From an uncultured Saprospiraceae bacterium (GTDB lineage Bacteria > Bacteroidota > Bacteroidia > Chitinophagales > Saprospiraceae), in the NCBI GenBank assembly GCA_937921525.1, contig CAKZUM010000750.1:1-13417 (forward strand): 13,417 nucleotides of DNA, given 5' to 3'. The notes under the pieces were generated by a model. That model was not told the origin of the DNA. It did not search any database and saw nothing but the letters and a program-made list of their open reading frames with translations. Below are positions 1 through 6,623 of the stretch, piece by piece. The first letter of the stretch is position 1. Every line of letters starts with the position of its first letter. A program made the translations under genes and the position numbers.

Positions 1-136
1 CCGTAGAAACAGGATTTTGCTAATGACTTCCTTCAGACCTAGCCTCACGACTACGCCCTTGTCTTTCGCTAACACTTCTCGCTACCTAGTGTGTAGTGGA
101 CTTTAACCACATAGTTATCATTCATGCAAGGCACAC
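1..136 (-). ncRNA. Group II intron, 5' end (domain I), partial
   Basis: Read on the minus strand from 136, the sequence opens with GTGTG, matching the group II intron 5' consensus GUGYG. It then shows the order typical of bacterial domain I: a GTGG/CCAC hairpin with AAAGTCC, an ACACT/AGTGT stem around TAGGTAGCGAGA, an AGAC/GTCT stem enclosing AAGGGCG and TAGTC-GTGA-GGCTA, and finally the conserved TCTGAAGGAAG. These blocks match my memory of bacterial group II introns; no covariance search was run. The reverse transcriptase ORF and domains V/VI would lie to the left, outside the window. The intron starts directly after a terminator U-tract, a habit known for class C introns, but I cannot assign the class from this fragment. 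Confidence 0.72.
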
Positions 137-142
137 AACAAC

Positions 143-177
143 AAAAGCCCTCTATGCGCAATGCATAGAGGGCTTTT
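143..177 (-). terminator. Intrinsic terminator of the Bax-inhibitor-like gene
   Basis: There is a perfect 15-bp stem (143-157 with 163-177) and a 5-base loop. It lies 23 bases past the stop codon of the minus-strand gene, and the descending arm ends in TTTT followed by GTTGTT. The 5' arm begins with AAAA, so it could also act on the opposite strand. The putative group II intron begins six bases beyond the T run. Confidence 0.88.
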
Positions 178-200
178 GAATAACTACTTAGTCTCTGAAA

Positions 201-944
201 TTATTCAGATCCCATGAATGCACCTACGATATATAGTATCTCTGTGTACAACCAAATAAGCGTAAACAACAAGCCCATAGAAATATACCATTCCATATAG
301 TTTGGTGCGCCTGAGTTAGCTCCTCTATCAAAATTATCGAAATCAACCAATAACTTTAAGGATGCAACTAATGCAATTACACAGCTAATCCCTATACCTA
401 TCATACTTTGGTCATGTAAAAATGGCATATCATAGCCAAACATGTGCATACCAAAAGAAACTAGGTATAAGATCATTATCCCACCCATCAGTGTCATAAT
501 AACACTTCTGAATTTGTCGGTAACTGTAATCAATCCTGATTTGTATAAAAACAACATGGCAAAGAAGATAGACATGGTAATCGTCACTGCATGAAAGATA
601 ATACCATTATATCTAGCTCCATATATCGCTGTAATTGTTCCTACTGCTAATCCGTATACTAAGGCAAACAGTGGCGCCCACATAGAAGACTTTTCAGGAC
701 TTCTAGATGCAAGAAAACTAATAGCCATACCTCCGAAAATACCTCCGTACATAAACATCTGACTAGGCATTGCATAACCAACCGCCCCTGTCATTAACAT
801 TAATCCAAACAGGATCAAAGATTTCGTTGCGCCACCAGAAACAGTCATAGATCCTTCTCCTGCTCTCGTGATCGGAGAACCTCCAGTGACTACTTTCTCT
901 TTTATCATTGGATTATTAGATTTCATCAATCTATTAAAATTCAT
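201..944 (-). CDS. Bax inhibitor-1/YccA family membrane protein
   Basis: This 247-residue integral membrane protein has about seven hydrophobic segments (roughly residues 42-58, 64-80, 89-109, 115-134, 146-167, 180-199, 218-243) after a polar cytoplasmic N-terminus of about 40 residues. The segment DFDNFDRGANSGAP (201-214), followed by a WLYTEIL-type last helix, is typical of the bacterial Bax inhibitor-1/YccA branch. Eukaryotic and some bacterial relatives act as pH-sensitive calcium leak channels; the role here is inferred only from family. I chose the ATG at 944 because the longer reading needs a TTG start at 950 and adds just two residues. No Shine-Dalgarno sequence is visible. The gene is monocistronic, with a strong terminator downstream. 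Confidence 0.88.
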   Translation of the reverse strand: MNFNRLMKSNNPMIKEKVVTGGSPITRAGEGSMTVSGGATKSLILFGLMLMTGAVGYAMPSQMFMYGGIFGGMAISFLASRSPEKSSMWAPLFALVYGLAVGTITAIYGARYNGIIFHAVTITMSIFFAMLFLYKSGLITVTDKFRSVIMTLMGGIMILYLVSFGMHMFGYDMPFLHDQSMIGIGISCVIALVASLKLLVDFDNFDRGANSGAPNYMEWYISMGLLFTLIWLYTEILYIVGAFMGSE

Positions 945-982
945 ATTCAAATTATTTTTAGCGTTAAATATCTATAGATTTT

Positions 983-1002
983 GACTTTGAAGAGCCAAAG
1001 TC
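983..1002 (-). promoter_or_regulatory. Inverted repeat in the Bax-inhibitor gene leader
   Basis: GACTTTG (983-989) and CAAAGTC (996-1002) form a perfect 7-bp inverted repeat with a 6-base spacer, about 40 bases upstream of the start codon at 944. It could be an operator or a leader hairpin. No T-run follows it on the minus strand, so a terminator is less likely. Function is unproven. Confidence 0.35.
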
Positions 1003-1081
1003 GTCACTCTATATAATAAAGTTAAGGTTTTTTTAAATTTAAAAGTAAAAATTATATTTTTTTTAACTAGCCTACAAATTA

Positions 1082-1160
1082 AGAAGTTGTTTAAAAATGT
1101 ATTTCAGGTCCGCAAATCTGTATTGCAAGAACCTGAAAACGACTTTTTTAAACAACTTCT
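1082..1160. repeat. MITE-like palindromic element upstream of purD
   Basis: The 79-base segment has perfect 16-bp terminal inverted repeats (AGAAGTTGTTTAAAAA at 1082-1097 and its complement at 1145-1160). Inside them are a second perfect 8-bp pair (TTTCAGGT 1102-1109, ACCTGAAA 1131-1138) and a 4-bp GCAA/TTGC pair. The whole can fold as one long imperfect hairpin. No clear target-site duplication is visible. A one-ended copy of the terminal sequence recurs at 2938-2959, which argues for a dispersed repeat rather than a purD-specific regulator. No protein is encoded. Confidence 0.6.
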
Positions 1161-1183
1161 AAAACAACTCTAATTCAAACATT

Positions 1184-1191
1184 TATCTTTG
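1184..1191 (+). promoter_or_regulatory. Candidate Bacteroidota -7 box for purD
   Basis: TATCTTTG matches the TAnnTTTG -7 consensus described for Bacteroidota primary sigma factors. It would place the transcript start near 1197-1199, almost on top of the upstream ATG at 1202 and about 20 bases before the ATG at 1220, supporting 1220 as the true start. A clear -33 TTG-type element at the right spacing is not obvious. Confidence 0.45.
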
Positions 1192-1219
1192 TGCCTTTTG
1201 AATGTATAATAAGAACTAC

Positions 1220-2488
1220 ATGAATATTCTAATTTTAGGAGGTGGTGGCAGAGAGCACACTTTTGCTTGGAAAATTAGCCAAAGCCCTTTGTGTGACAAA
1301 TTGTTTATTGCTCCCGGTAATGCAGGCACTTTGCAACATGGTACTAACCTTGCTATCAGTGCGACTAATTTCTTGGCACTCAAACAAGCGGTCATTAATC
1401 AACAAATAGGTTTAGTATTAGTTGGCCCAGAAGCACCACTTGTGGAGGGAATTTATGACTATTTTAAAGCAGATGCAGACCTAAAACATGTAGCGGTAGT
1501 CGGTCCTTCTGCTAAAGGCGCACAGTTAGAAGGTAGCAAAGCCTTTGCCAAAGAATTTATGGCGAAGAAAAATATTCCTACAGCCGGATATCAAGAAGTG
1601 ACACTTGCTACACTCTCTGAAGGACTCAACTATATTGATCAGCAAACACCTCCTATTGTACTGAAAGCAGATGGTTTAGCTGCTGGAAAAGGGGTATTGA
1701 TTATTGAAGATAAGGCCATTGCAAAACAGGAGCTAAAAGCGATGTTAGAGGGAAAATTCGGTGCAGCTAGTCAAAAAGTAGTGATCGAACAATTTTTGGA
1801 TGGTATAGAATTCTCCGTTTTTGTAGTTACGGATGGTAATCATTATAAGGTCTTACCGATTGCCAAGGATTACAAGCGTATTGGAGAAGGAGATACAGGC
1901 TTAAATACAGGTGGCATGGGTGCTGTTTCTCCAGTACCATTTGTAGATGCTGCTTTAATGAAAAAAGTAGAAGAGCGAATCATTATTCCTACTGTAGAAG
2001 GTATCAAGGAGCAAGATTTAGAATATATTGGTTTTGTGTTTATCGGATTAATAAAGGTGGGAGATGATCCTTTTGTAATTGAATATAATTGTAGAATGGG
2101 AGATCCTGAAACAGAAGTAGTCTTACCTCGCTTAAAAAATGATTTTGTAGAGGTTTTAATTGCCTTGTCAAAAGGGCAGCTTGATAAGGTCGATATATCC
2201 ATTGATGATCGATCTGCTACTACTATTATGCTTGTTTCTGGTGGATATCCAGAAGCCTATCAAAAAGGAAAAACAATCACGGGTATTGAATCAATACAAG
2301 ATAGTATTGTTTTTCATGCTGGGACTACTTTAAAAGAACAAGAAACACTCACCAATGGAGGTAGAGTACTTGCATTGACCTCTTTTGGCAATGATTTTAA
2401 AAGTGCTTTAGCTATCTCCAAGGCAAATGCAGCAAAAATACAATTCGATAAAAAATATTTTCGAGCAGATATTGGTTTTGATTTGTGA
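1220..2488 (+). CDS. purD: Phosphoribosylamine--glycine ligase (GAR synthetase)
   Basis: PurD joins 5-phosphoribosylamine and glycine using ATP, the second step of de novo purine synthesis in the cytoplasm. The 422-residue product is the usual length. It starts with the nucleotide-fold motif GGGGREH (7-13) and has LEGSKAFAKEFM (103-114). The ATP-grasp segment VLKADGLAAGKGV lies at 147-159 and EQFLDGIEFS at 190-199. DTGLNTGGMGA is at 225-235, and the metal-binding region IEYNCRMGDPETEVVLPRL (E288, N290) is complete. An in-frame ATG at 1202 would add six residues, but family members begin right before the glycine loop (as in MKVLVIGNGGREH) and a -7 box sits at 1184, so 1220 is preferred. A small lipoprotein gene follows after 35 bases. 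Confidence 0.97.
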   Translation: MNILILGGGGREHTFAWKISQSPLCDKLFIAPGNAGTLQHGTNLAISATNFLALKQAVINQQIGLVLVGPEAPLVEGIYDYFKADADLKHVAVVGPSAKGAQLEGSKAFAKEFMAKKNIPTAGYQEVTLATLSEGLNYIDQQTPPIVLKADGLAAGKGVLIIEDKAIAKQELKAMLEGKFGAASQKVVIEQFLDGIEFSVFVVTDGNHYKVLPIAKDYKRIGEGDTGLNTGGMGAVSPVPFVDAALMKKVEERIIIPTVEGIKEQDLEYIGFVFIGLIKVGDDPFVIEYNCRMGDPETEVVLPRLKNDFVEVLIALSKGQLDKVDISIDDRSATTIMLVSGGYPEAYQKGKTITGIESIQDSIVFHAGTTLKEQETLTNGGRVLALTSFGNDFKSALAISKANAAKIQFDKKYFRADIGFDL

Positions 2489-2523
2489 AGTAAAGGGAAT
2501 GAGCTTGAATAAAATAAACGTAT

Positions 2524-2886
2524 ATGGGTAAGTATAAAATTTTACTATTACTACTAATAACAGCTTTTATCAGTTGTCAACAAGAACAATCAACGAATGA
2601 ACAAGAAGAAATAGCAACAGTCAGATGTAAATGTATGCGCCCATTAGCAGATATGAACATGAAAGTGCAAAAACTGATGCAGCAAGGTAAAATGGAAGAG
2701 GTGCAAGCATTATTTAGCCAATTAGAGTCCTTATCTCAAGAGGCAGATAAGTGTACTGCTGTATTAGAAGTAAAATATGGGGTACTAAGCGAAGAAAGAC
2801 TACAAAAGACAACTGGCGCTATGAAAAAACAGTGTCCAGATATTGTAGCGCTCTTAGAAAGAAACAAGGCGCTCGAAAAACGGTAG
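2524..2886 (+). CDS. Small cysteine-containing lipoprotein, unknown function
   Basis: This 120-residue protein has a hydrophobic signal peptide (residues 5-17) ending in the lipobox FISC, so Cys18 would be lipidated after cleavage and the protein held in a membrane. The mature part is mostly polar and probably helical (about 40-85, rich in Gln, Glu, Met). It carries four further cysteines, CxC near 35-37 and singles near 79 and 104, which could form disulfides in the periplasm. I do not recognise a family. It lies 35 bases after purD on the same strand and may share its transcript, but nothing ties it to purine synthesis. No ribosome binding site is visible. Confidence 0.72.
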   Translation: MGKYKILLLLLITAFISCQQEQSTNEQEEIATVRCKCMRPLADMNMKVQKLMQQGKMEEVQALFSQLESLSQEADKCTAVLEVKYGVLSEERLQKTTGAMKKQCPDIVALLERNKALEKR

Positions 2887-2937
2887 AATAAGGTAGTAGA
2901 ACTTCGATAGAATTAGCTGTATCTTTGTTATCTATTG

Positions 2938-2959
2938 AAGAAGTTGTTTAAATATGTAT
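2938..2959 (+). repeat. Second copy of the 1081-1102 repeat end
   Basis: The 22 bases AAGAAGTTGTTTAAATATGTAT match 1081-1102 with a single mismatch. After that the two sequences diverge and no opposite inverted arm is seen, so this is a lone or decayed end of the same dispersed element. Confidence 0.55.
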
Positions 2960-2969
2960 AAAGAGGTTT

Positions 2970-3167
2970 AATATCCTATAATTGGACATTTTAAAGAGCA
3001 GAGAACCGAGAGCAGAGAATAGAGACAGATTACGTTTAAATATTGACAAAATTTCATTATTTCTTAAAACGAAATACATCTCTACTCTCTCTTCCCCGCC
3101 CACCTGAGGGCAGTCGGGCTGGTCTACTCTCTGTTCTAAAAAATGTCCAGTAGTGTAAATATCCTAT
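2970..3167. repeat. Degenerate repeat element between lipoprotein gene and pdxA
   Basis: The direct repeat AATATCCTAT (2970-2979, 3158-3167) brackets a segment with an inverted repeat near its ends (GGACATTTT 2984-2992, AAAATGTCC 3140-3148). Inside, AGAGCAGAGAA occurs twice on the left (2995-3005, 3009-3019) and TCTACTCTCT twice on the right (3081-3090, 3123-3132), giving roughly complementary purine-rich and pyrimidine-rich halves. A markedly GC-rich block (about 3094-3122) with a GCCC/GGGC hairpin sits between the two right-hand repeats. The design suggests a non-coding mobile or REP-like element with possible target duplication, although the direct repeats do not exactly abut the inverted ones. 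Confidence 0.42.
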
Positions 3168-3180
3168 TAAAATAGATCGT

Positions 3181-4278
3181 ATGGAAAAATTGAAAGTGGG
3201 CATTAGTATTGGCGACATCAATGGTATTGGCTTAGAAGTTATTTTGAAAACACTAACAAATAGGGGCATTTCTAATTTATGCATTCCTGTTATATATGGT
3301 TCCTCAAAGATTGTTTCTTATCACAAGAATATAGTTGGGATCGAAGAATTTCAATTTCAAAGTCTTCGAACAGCAGAAAAGGTGCATAGTGATAAAGTCA
3401 ACATCATTAATTGCTGGCAGGAAAATGTGAATATAACACTTGGAAAAGTAACAGAAGCTGGCGGACAATATGCGCTAACTTCTCTAAAAAGAAGTGTAGA
3501 AGATTTACAGCGTGGATTAATAGATTGCTTGGTCACCGCACCAATCAATAAGAAATCAATGGAATTGGCTAAGTTTCCCTACCCTGGTCATACAGAATAC
3601 TTACTCGATGAATTCAATTCAAAAGATTGTTTGATGTTCATGGTGTCTGATGATTTAAAAATTGGCTTGGTTACGAACCACGAACCTGTAGGAAAAGTAG
3701 CGAGCTTAATTACCAAAGAACGAATTCTTCGGAAATTGAGAATGATGAATACTACCTTGAAAATGGATTTCGGTATTGAAAAACCAACCATCGCTATTCT
3801 TGGATTGAATCCTCATGCTGGAGACGAAGGGGTGATAGGAAGTGAAGAAGAAACGATTATTCGCCCTGCTATTATTGAAGCTAAAAAGAAAGGCGTTTTG
3901 GCTTTTGGCCCTTTCGCTGCGGATAGCTTTTTTGGTACGACCAACTACAAAAAATACGATGCTGTCTTGGCTATGTATCATGACCAAGGCTTGATTCCTT
4001 TTAAGGCGCTTACCTTTGGCAACGGAGTTAACTTCACCGCTGGTCTACCTATTGTGAGAACTTCTCCAGATCATGGTACTGGATTTGATATTGTTGGTCA
4101 AAATTTAGCAGATCCTTCTTCTTTCCGACAAGCTATTTTCCATGCTATTGATATTCATAGAAATAGGGTCGCCTATAAAGCGATGCACGAAAATCCAGTC
4201 GTTAAAAGAACAGATAAGTTCAAAGAAGATGATTTGACTGCTGGTGCATTAAAGGAAGAGGTATTGGAGACTAAGTAG
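3181..4278 (+). CDS. pdxA: 4-hydroxythreonine-4-phosphate dehydrogenase
   Basis: PdxA oxidises 4-phosphohydroxy-L-threonine with NAD(P), giving the aminoketone that PdxJ uses for pyridoxine 5'-phosphate. The 365-residue protein opens with GISIGDINGIGLEV (7-20). Its three metal-ligand histidines all stand in conserved surroundings: GHTEYL (H137), NPHAGDEG (H212) and YHDQG (H267). The substrate and cofactor segments TAGLPIVRTSPDHGTGFDI (286-304) and QNLADPSSF (307-315) are also present. It is about 35 residues longer than E. coli PdxA, partly from a charged C-terminal tail after residue 335. The ATG at 3181 directly precedes the conserved N-terminal strand. It is probably transcribed alone, with a hairpin terminator at 4317-4349. 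Confidence 0.96.
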   Translation: MEKLKVGISIGDINGIGLEVILKTLTNRGISNLCIPVIYGSSKIVSYHKNIVGIEEFQFQSLRTAEKVHSDKVNIINCWQENVNITLGKVTEAGGQYALTSLKRSVEDLQRGLIDCLVTAPINKKSMELAKFPYPGHTEYLLDEFNSKDCLMFMVSDDLKIGLVTNHEPVGKVASLITKERILRKLRMMNTTLKMDFGIEKPTIAILGLNPHAGDEGVIGSEEETIIRPAIIEAKKKGVLAFGPFAADSFFGTTNYKKYDAVLAMYHDQGLIPFKALTFGNGVNFTAGLPIVRTSPDHGTGFDIVGQNLADPSSFRQAIFHAIDIHRNRVAYKAMHENPVVKRTDKFKEDDLTAGALKEEVLETK

Positions 4279-4316
4279 TTTTTTTTGTCTGAGTATGATT
4301 TGCTTTAGAGCAATTT

Positions 4317-4349
4317 AAAAGGAATATCAGGATTACTGGTATTCCTTTT
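4317..4349. terminator. Bidirectional terminator between pdxA and rloB
   Basis: AAAAGGAATATCAG (4317-4330) pairs with CTGGTATTCCTTTT (4336-4349) with one G-T wobble and a 5-base loop. On the plus strand it is followed by further T residues. On the minus strand the arm itself ends in TTTT, so the same hairpin can stop both pdxA and the convergent rloA-rloB transcript. Confidence 0.85.
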
Positions 4350-4365
4350 TTAGTATGTTATTTTT

Positions 4366-4427
4366 CTAGCGACGAATCTTAGTGGCAGACATTTTAAAAA
4401 TGGCTAACACCTGTTCGTAGACCCAAA
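4366..4427 (-). repeat. Diverged inverted partner of a sequence at 6547-6600
   Basis: Read on the minus strand, AAAATGTCTGCCACTAAGATTC (within 4366-4395) resembles plus-strand TAAGTGTCTGCTACTGAGAGTC at 6566-6587. Over about 30 aligned bases I count 24 matches and two gaps by eye. A weaker match (GGGT...AACAG...TTA) lies just before it on both sides. The pair brackets the ATPase/RloB operon in opposite orientation. Confidence 0.35.
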
Positions 4428-4478
4428 GTATCAGCTACTTTTCAATTCATACATAGTTTTCTCTCTTCTTCTTTAACA

Positions 4479-5120
4479 CTATTTTATGTGCTTATTTAAT
4501 CCAATTACTAATTCGTGAACAGTAGTATATGGATTCTTATCTGCATATGCTCTATTATTTTCATCATATTTTGATTTTAATGTTTCTGCTCTCTGTATTG
4601 CATCATCCTGTTTATCCAATAATAAATCGTACATTTTCTTTGCAGTATTTCGGTCTTTATCATATGGTTCTCCTGTAAAATGTTCTATTCGTTGATTATA
4701 CCAATTACGAAGTTGTTGGGCATTACAATTTTGAAAATGTAATACATACCATAATTCGAATGAATCATTTGATACAGCCCATTTTAAGTTGTTACTTTCT
4801 GCTTTAATAATTGCGTTATTGAATTCTTCTTTTTGTTTGGGTTGTAATTCTCCACTATAGTCATAATCAAAAACTACCCAAATTTGGTCTTTCGATTTTT
4901 TAGTAATTCCATTATCTCTTTTATATTTTAAAGCTGTTTCAACGAGTGGCATTTTGGTTTGTCCATAACCTTTACAATGTCCTAAGTTTGGAATAGGGAA
5001 TTGTTTAAAATATAATGGCTCTGTATTTACTCCTTCACAAAATATATGAAATGAAGGCTTTTGTTCTCTTTTTTTATTCCTTCTTCTTCCTCCTTTGTGT
5101 CTTCTGCTTCCTTTAGCCAT
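4479..5120 (-). CDS. rloB: RloB-family protein with TOPRIM-like acidic motifs
   Basis: This 213-residue protein has a very basic start (residues 1-20, many Arg/Lys). HIFCEGVNTEPLYFKQF follows at 25-41, with the conserved Glu29 of the CEG-x-x-TEP motif. VVFDYDYSGE (82-91, D85 and D87) comes next, then SNDSFELWYVLHF (117-129) and NPYTTVHELV (196-205). This order is characteristic of the RloB family. The Glu followed by a DxD is the layout of TOPRIM nuclease domains, so a metal-dependent nuclease role is likely but inferred. The rlo genes were first noted as ORFs linked to restriction systems. The start overlaps the end of the upstream ATPase gene by 8 bases, so the two are translationally coupled and probably work as a complex. 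Confidence 0.85.
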   Translation of the reverse strand: MAKGSRRHKGGRRRNKKREQKPSFHIFCEGVNTEPLYFKQFPIPNLGHCKGYGQTKMPLVETALKYKRDNGITKKSKDQIWVVFDYDYSGELQPKQKEEFNNAIIKAESNNLKWAVSNDSFELWYVLHFQNCNAQQLRNWYNQRIEHFTGEPYDKDRNTAKKMYDLLLDKQDDAIQRAETLKSKYDENNRAYADKNPYTTVHELVIGLNKHIK

Positions 5121-6345
5121 TCAATAGTAGTTTTTCAAGATTATTTAATATGGGTAAAGCTCCATAATTTCCTTTTAAATAATTCTTCTCAAACAAGTCT
5201 TTGGCTCTGACTCCTTTTATCTCAGATAAATCAAAAATCTCACTATCTCCTTCATCAGATTTTTCTAAAAAGGTAATTTGGTCTCTTCTCAATAATTCAT
5301 TGTCCATTAAGTTTGTATCATGAGTAGCAAATATTAACTGGGCTTCTTTATGTGCATCAGGAGATTGGAATAATTCAATAATCTTTCTTGTTAGTTTTGG
5401 ATGAAGTAGTGCATCCATTTCATCTATAATAAGTGCCTTACCTTGCGTGATACTTCTATAAATGATATGAGAAAAATCGAACACCTTTTTGGTTCCTGAT
5501 GCTTCTTCTGTCTCTAACATAAAAGGAACATCATCATTATCCATTGTTCTAATAATTATTGGAATTTTATCAACTTGACCATTAGGGAGAACAACCTCTT
5601 GAATTTTTGAATCTTTTATACTTCCGTCTATTTCATGCAGAAGTTTAACAGTCCAATCTTTGAACTTACTGTCATTTTCAAAATGATGCAATGTTTGCAT
5701 AAACCACCTATTGCTTAATCTACTTTGACTTGGTAAATTTGGACTTATAATTATTTTGTTATTTAGGCACTCTTTCACAATTGTAGATATAGGAGAACTC
5801 AACTGGTCTAATACTGAAATAACTAAGGTTTTTTCGGTAAACATTTTTATCCCTTGCCTAATAATTTTTCCTTCTTTGAATGTAGTTTCATTTAATTCTA
5901 AAAGCTTTTTTCCTTCTCGTTCGAAAAGCATTACTTCTTTCTCTCTTTTTAAGTAAAGCCACTCTCTATGTACCTTTTCTTTGTCTACTTCAAAGCCATA
6001 TCTATATTTATTTCCCTCATGTATGAAAATTACTTGAAAGTATGAAGGTTGGTTTCTTAGTTCATTATCTAAGCGGTATGGTGAGACAAAATCTTGAAAG
6101 ACATCATCATATTTTAAGTTATTGTCTATTATTTTCCACATAGCAACAAGTCCTAAAATTAAATTTGACTTACCTGAAGCATTTGCCCCATAAATTGCTT
6201 TGGTTTTGACAATTCGATAATTTCCGTTCGTTCTAACCACTCTAAGAATATTATCGTCAAATTCTTCCTCTTTAGATGCCTCTAATGAAAAGACTTGTAG
6301 TTCTTTGAAAGATTTAAAGTTTTGAATAGCAAACTCAACAAGCAT
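5113..6345 (-). CDS. rloA: AAA15-family ATPase, partner of RloB
   Basis: This 410-residue SMC/ABC-like ATPase begins with FAIQNFKSFKE (5-15), the standard opening of this family. It has Walker A YGANASGKSN (52-61), a signature-like EEASGTKK (280-287), Walker B LIIDEMD (305-311) and an H-loop FATHDTNLMD (339-348). The C-terminal RRDQITFLEK (353-362) and GNYGALPIL (392-400) are also family features. All ATPase residues look intact. Such ATPases sense or regulate an attached or adjacent nuclease, as in OLD proteins and in PARIS, where an ATPase is paired with a TOPRIM protein. Here the partner overlaps its 3' end by 8 bases. The likely role is anti-phage defence, by analogy only. The rloA symbol is by analogy with RloB-linked ATPases. 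The start ATG at 6345 has no Shine-Dalgarno sequence. Confidence 0.88.
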   Translation of the reverse strand: MLVEFAIQNFKSFKELQVFSLEASKEEEFDDNILRVVRTNGNYRIVKTKAIYGANASGKSNLILGLVAMWKIIDNNLKYDDVFQDFVSPYRLDNELRNQPSYFQVIFIHEGNKYRYGFEVDKEKVHREWLYLKREKEVMLFEREGKKLLELNETTFKEGKIIRQGIKMFTEKTLVISVLDQLSSPISTIVKECLNNKIIISPNLPSQSRLSNRWFMQTLHHFENDSKFKDWTVKLLHEIDGSIKDSKIQEVVLPNGQVDKIPIIIRTMDNDDVPFMLETEEASGTKKVFDFSHIIYRSITQGKALIIDEMDALLHPKLTRKIIELFQSPDAHKEAQLIFATHDTNLMDNELLRRDQITFLEKSDEGDSEIFDLSEIKGVRAKDLFEKNYLKGNYGALPILNNLEKLLLNG

Positions 6346-6371
6346 AATAATTCTATTTCGTTATTTTTTAT

Positions 6372-6379
6372 CAAAAATA
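6372..6379 (-). promoter_or_regulatory. Candidate -7 box for the rloA-rloB operon
   Basis: On the minus strand TATTTTTG matches TAnnTTTG and lies 26 bases before the rloA start codon, leaving a leader of about 20 bases. No convincing -33 element is seen, and such an AT-rich stretch could match by chance. Confidence 0.35.
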
Positions 6380-6509
6380 TACATTTATAACGAATAAATC
6401 ATTTTTTATGGCTCACAGTTTGTGATTTTTTAACAAAATTAGGTTTTTGTCATTATTTTTTCTTTTAATTGTGTGTAACATCTAATAGACTTATTTCTAC
6501 AGACAGGGC

Positions 6510-6623
6510 CGAGGCTAAAATCTTTAATTTATAGCTAAAAAGATGTGGGGTATCAACAGACTTTATAAGTGTCTGCTACTGAGAGTCCGTCTCTTAGCCT
6601 GACGGATATGGCTACAAACCTCG
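6510..6623 (+). ncRNA. Candidate structured RNA or cruciform element
   Basis: Complementary blocks are nested as in a multi-branch RNA. AGGCTAA (6512-6518) pairs with TTAGCCT (6594-6600), enclosing ATCTTT/AAAGAT (6520-6525, 6539-6544), CAGAC/GTCTG (6557-6561, 6571-6575) and GAGA/TCTC (6581-6584, 6590-6593). An outer CGAGG/CCTCG (6510-6514, 6619-6623) overlaps the first stem and would be an alternative pairing, as would CCGTC/GACGG near 6600. It matches no RNA family I recognise. Helices are short, so chance is possible. Confidence 0.3.

Noticed and set aside
1870..2202. 110-codon minus-strand open frame inside purD
   Set aside because: It lies wholly within a clearly conserved purD on the other strand and shows no recognisable domain.
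2920..2927. TATCTTTG as a pdxA promoter
   Set aside because: It matches the -7 box but lies about 250 bases before pdxA with repeat elements between, so the link is too weak to annotate.
2995..3132. CRISPR array from the AGAGCAGAGAA and TCTACTCTCT repeats
   Set aside because: There are only two copies of each short unit, with irregular spacing and no cas genes.
3057..3284. 75-codon minus-strand open frame across the pdxA start
   Set aside because: It spans the repeat-rich spacer and the conserved pdxA N-terminus, and its product has no family features.
3706..3987. 93-codon minus-strand open frame inside pdxA
   Set aside because: It is the antisense of the conserved metal-site region of pdxA, with composition typical of a shadow frame.
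6413..6425. TCACA-gtt-TGTGA hairpin followed by T-run as a terminator
   Set aside because: The stem is only 5 bp and no plus-strand gene ends upstream of it.
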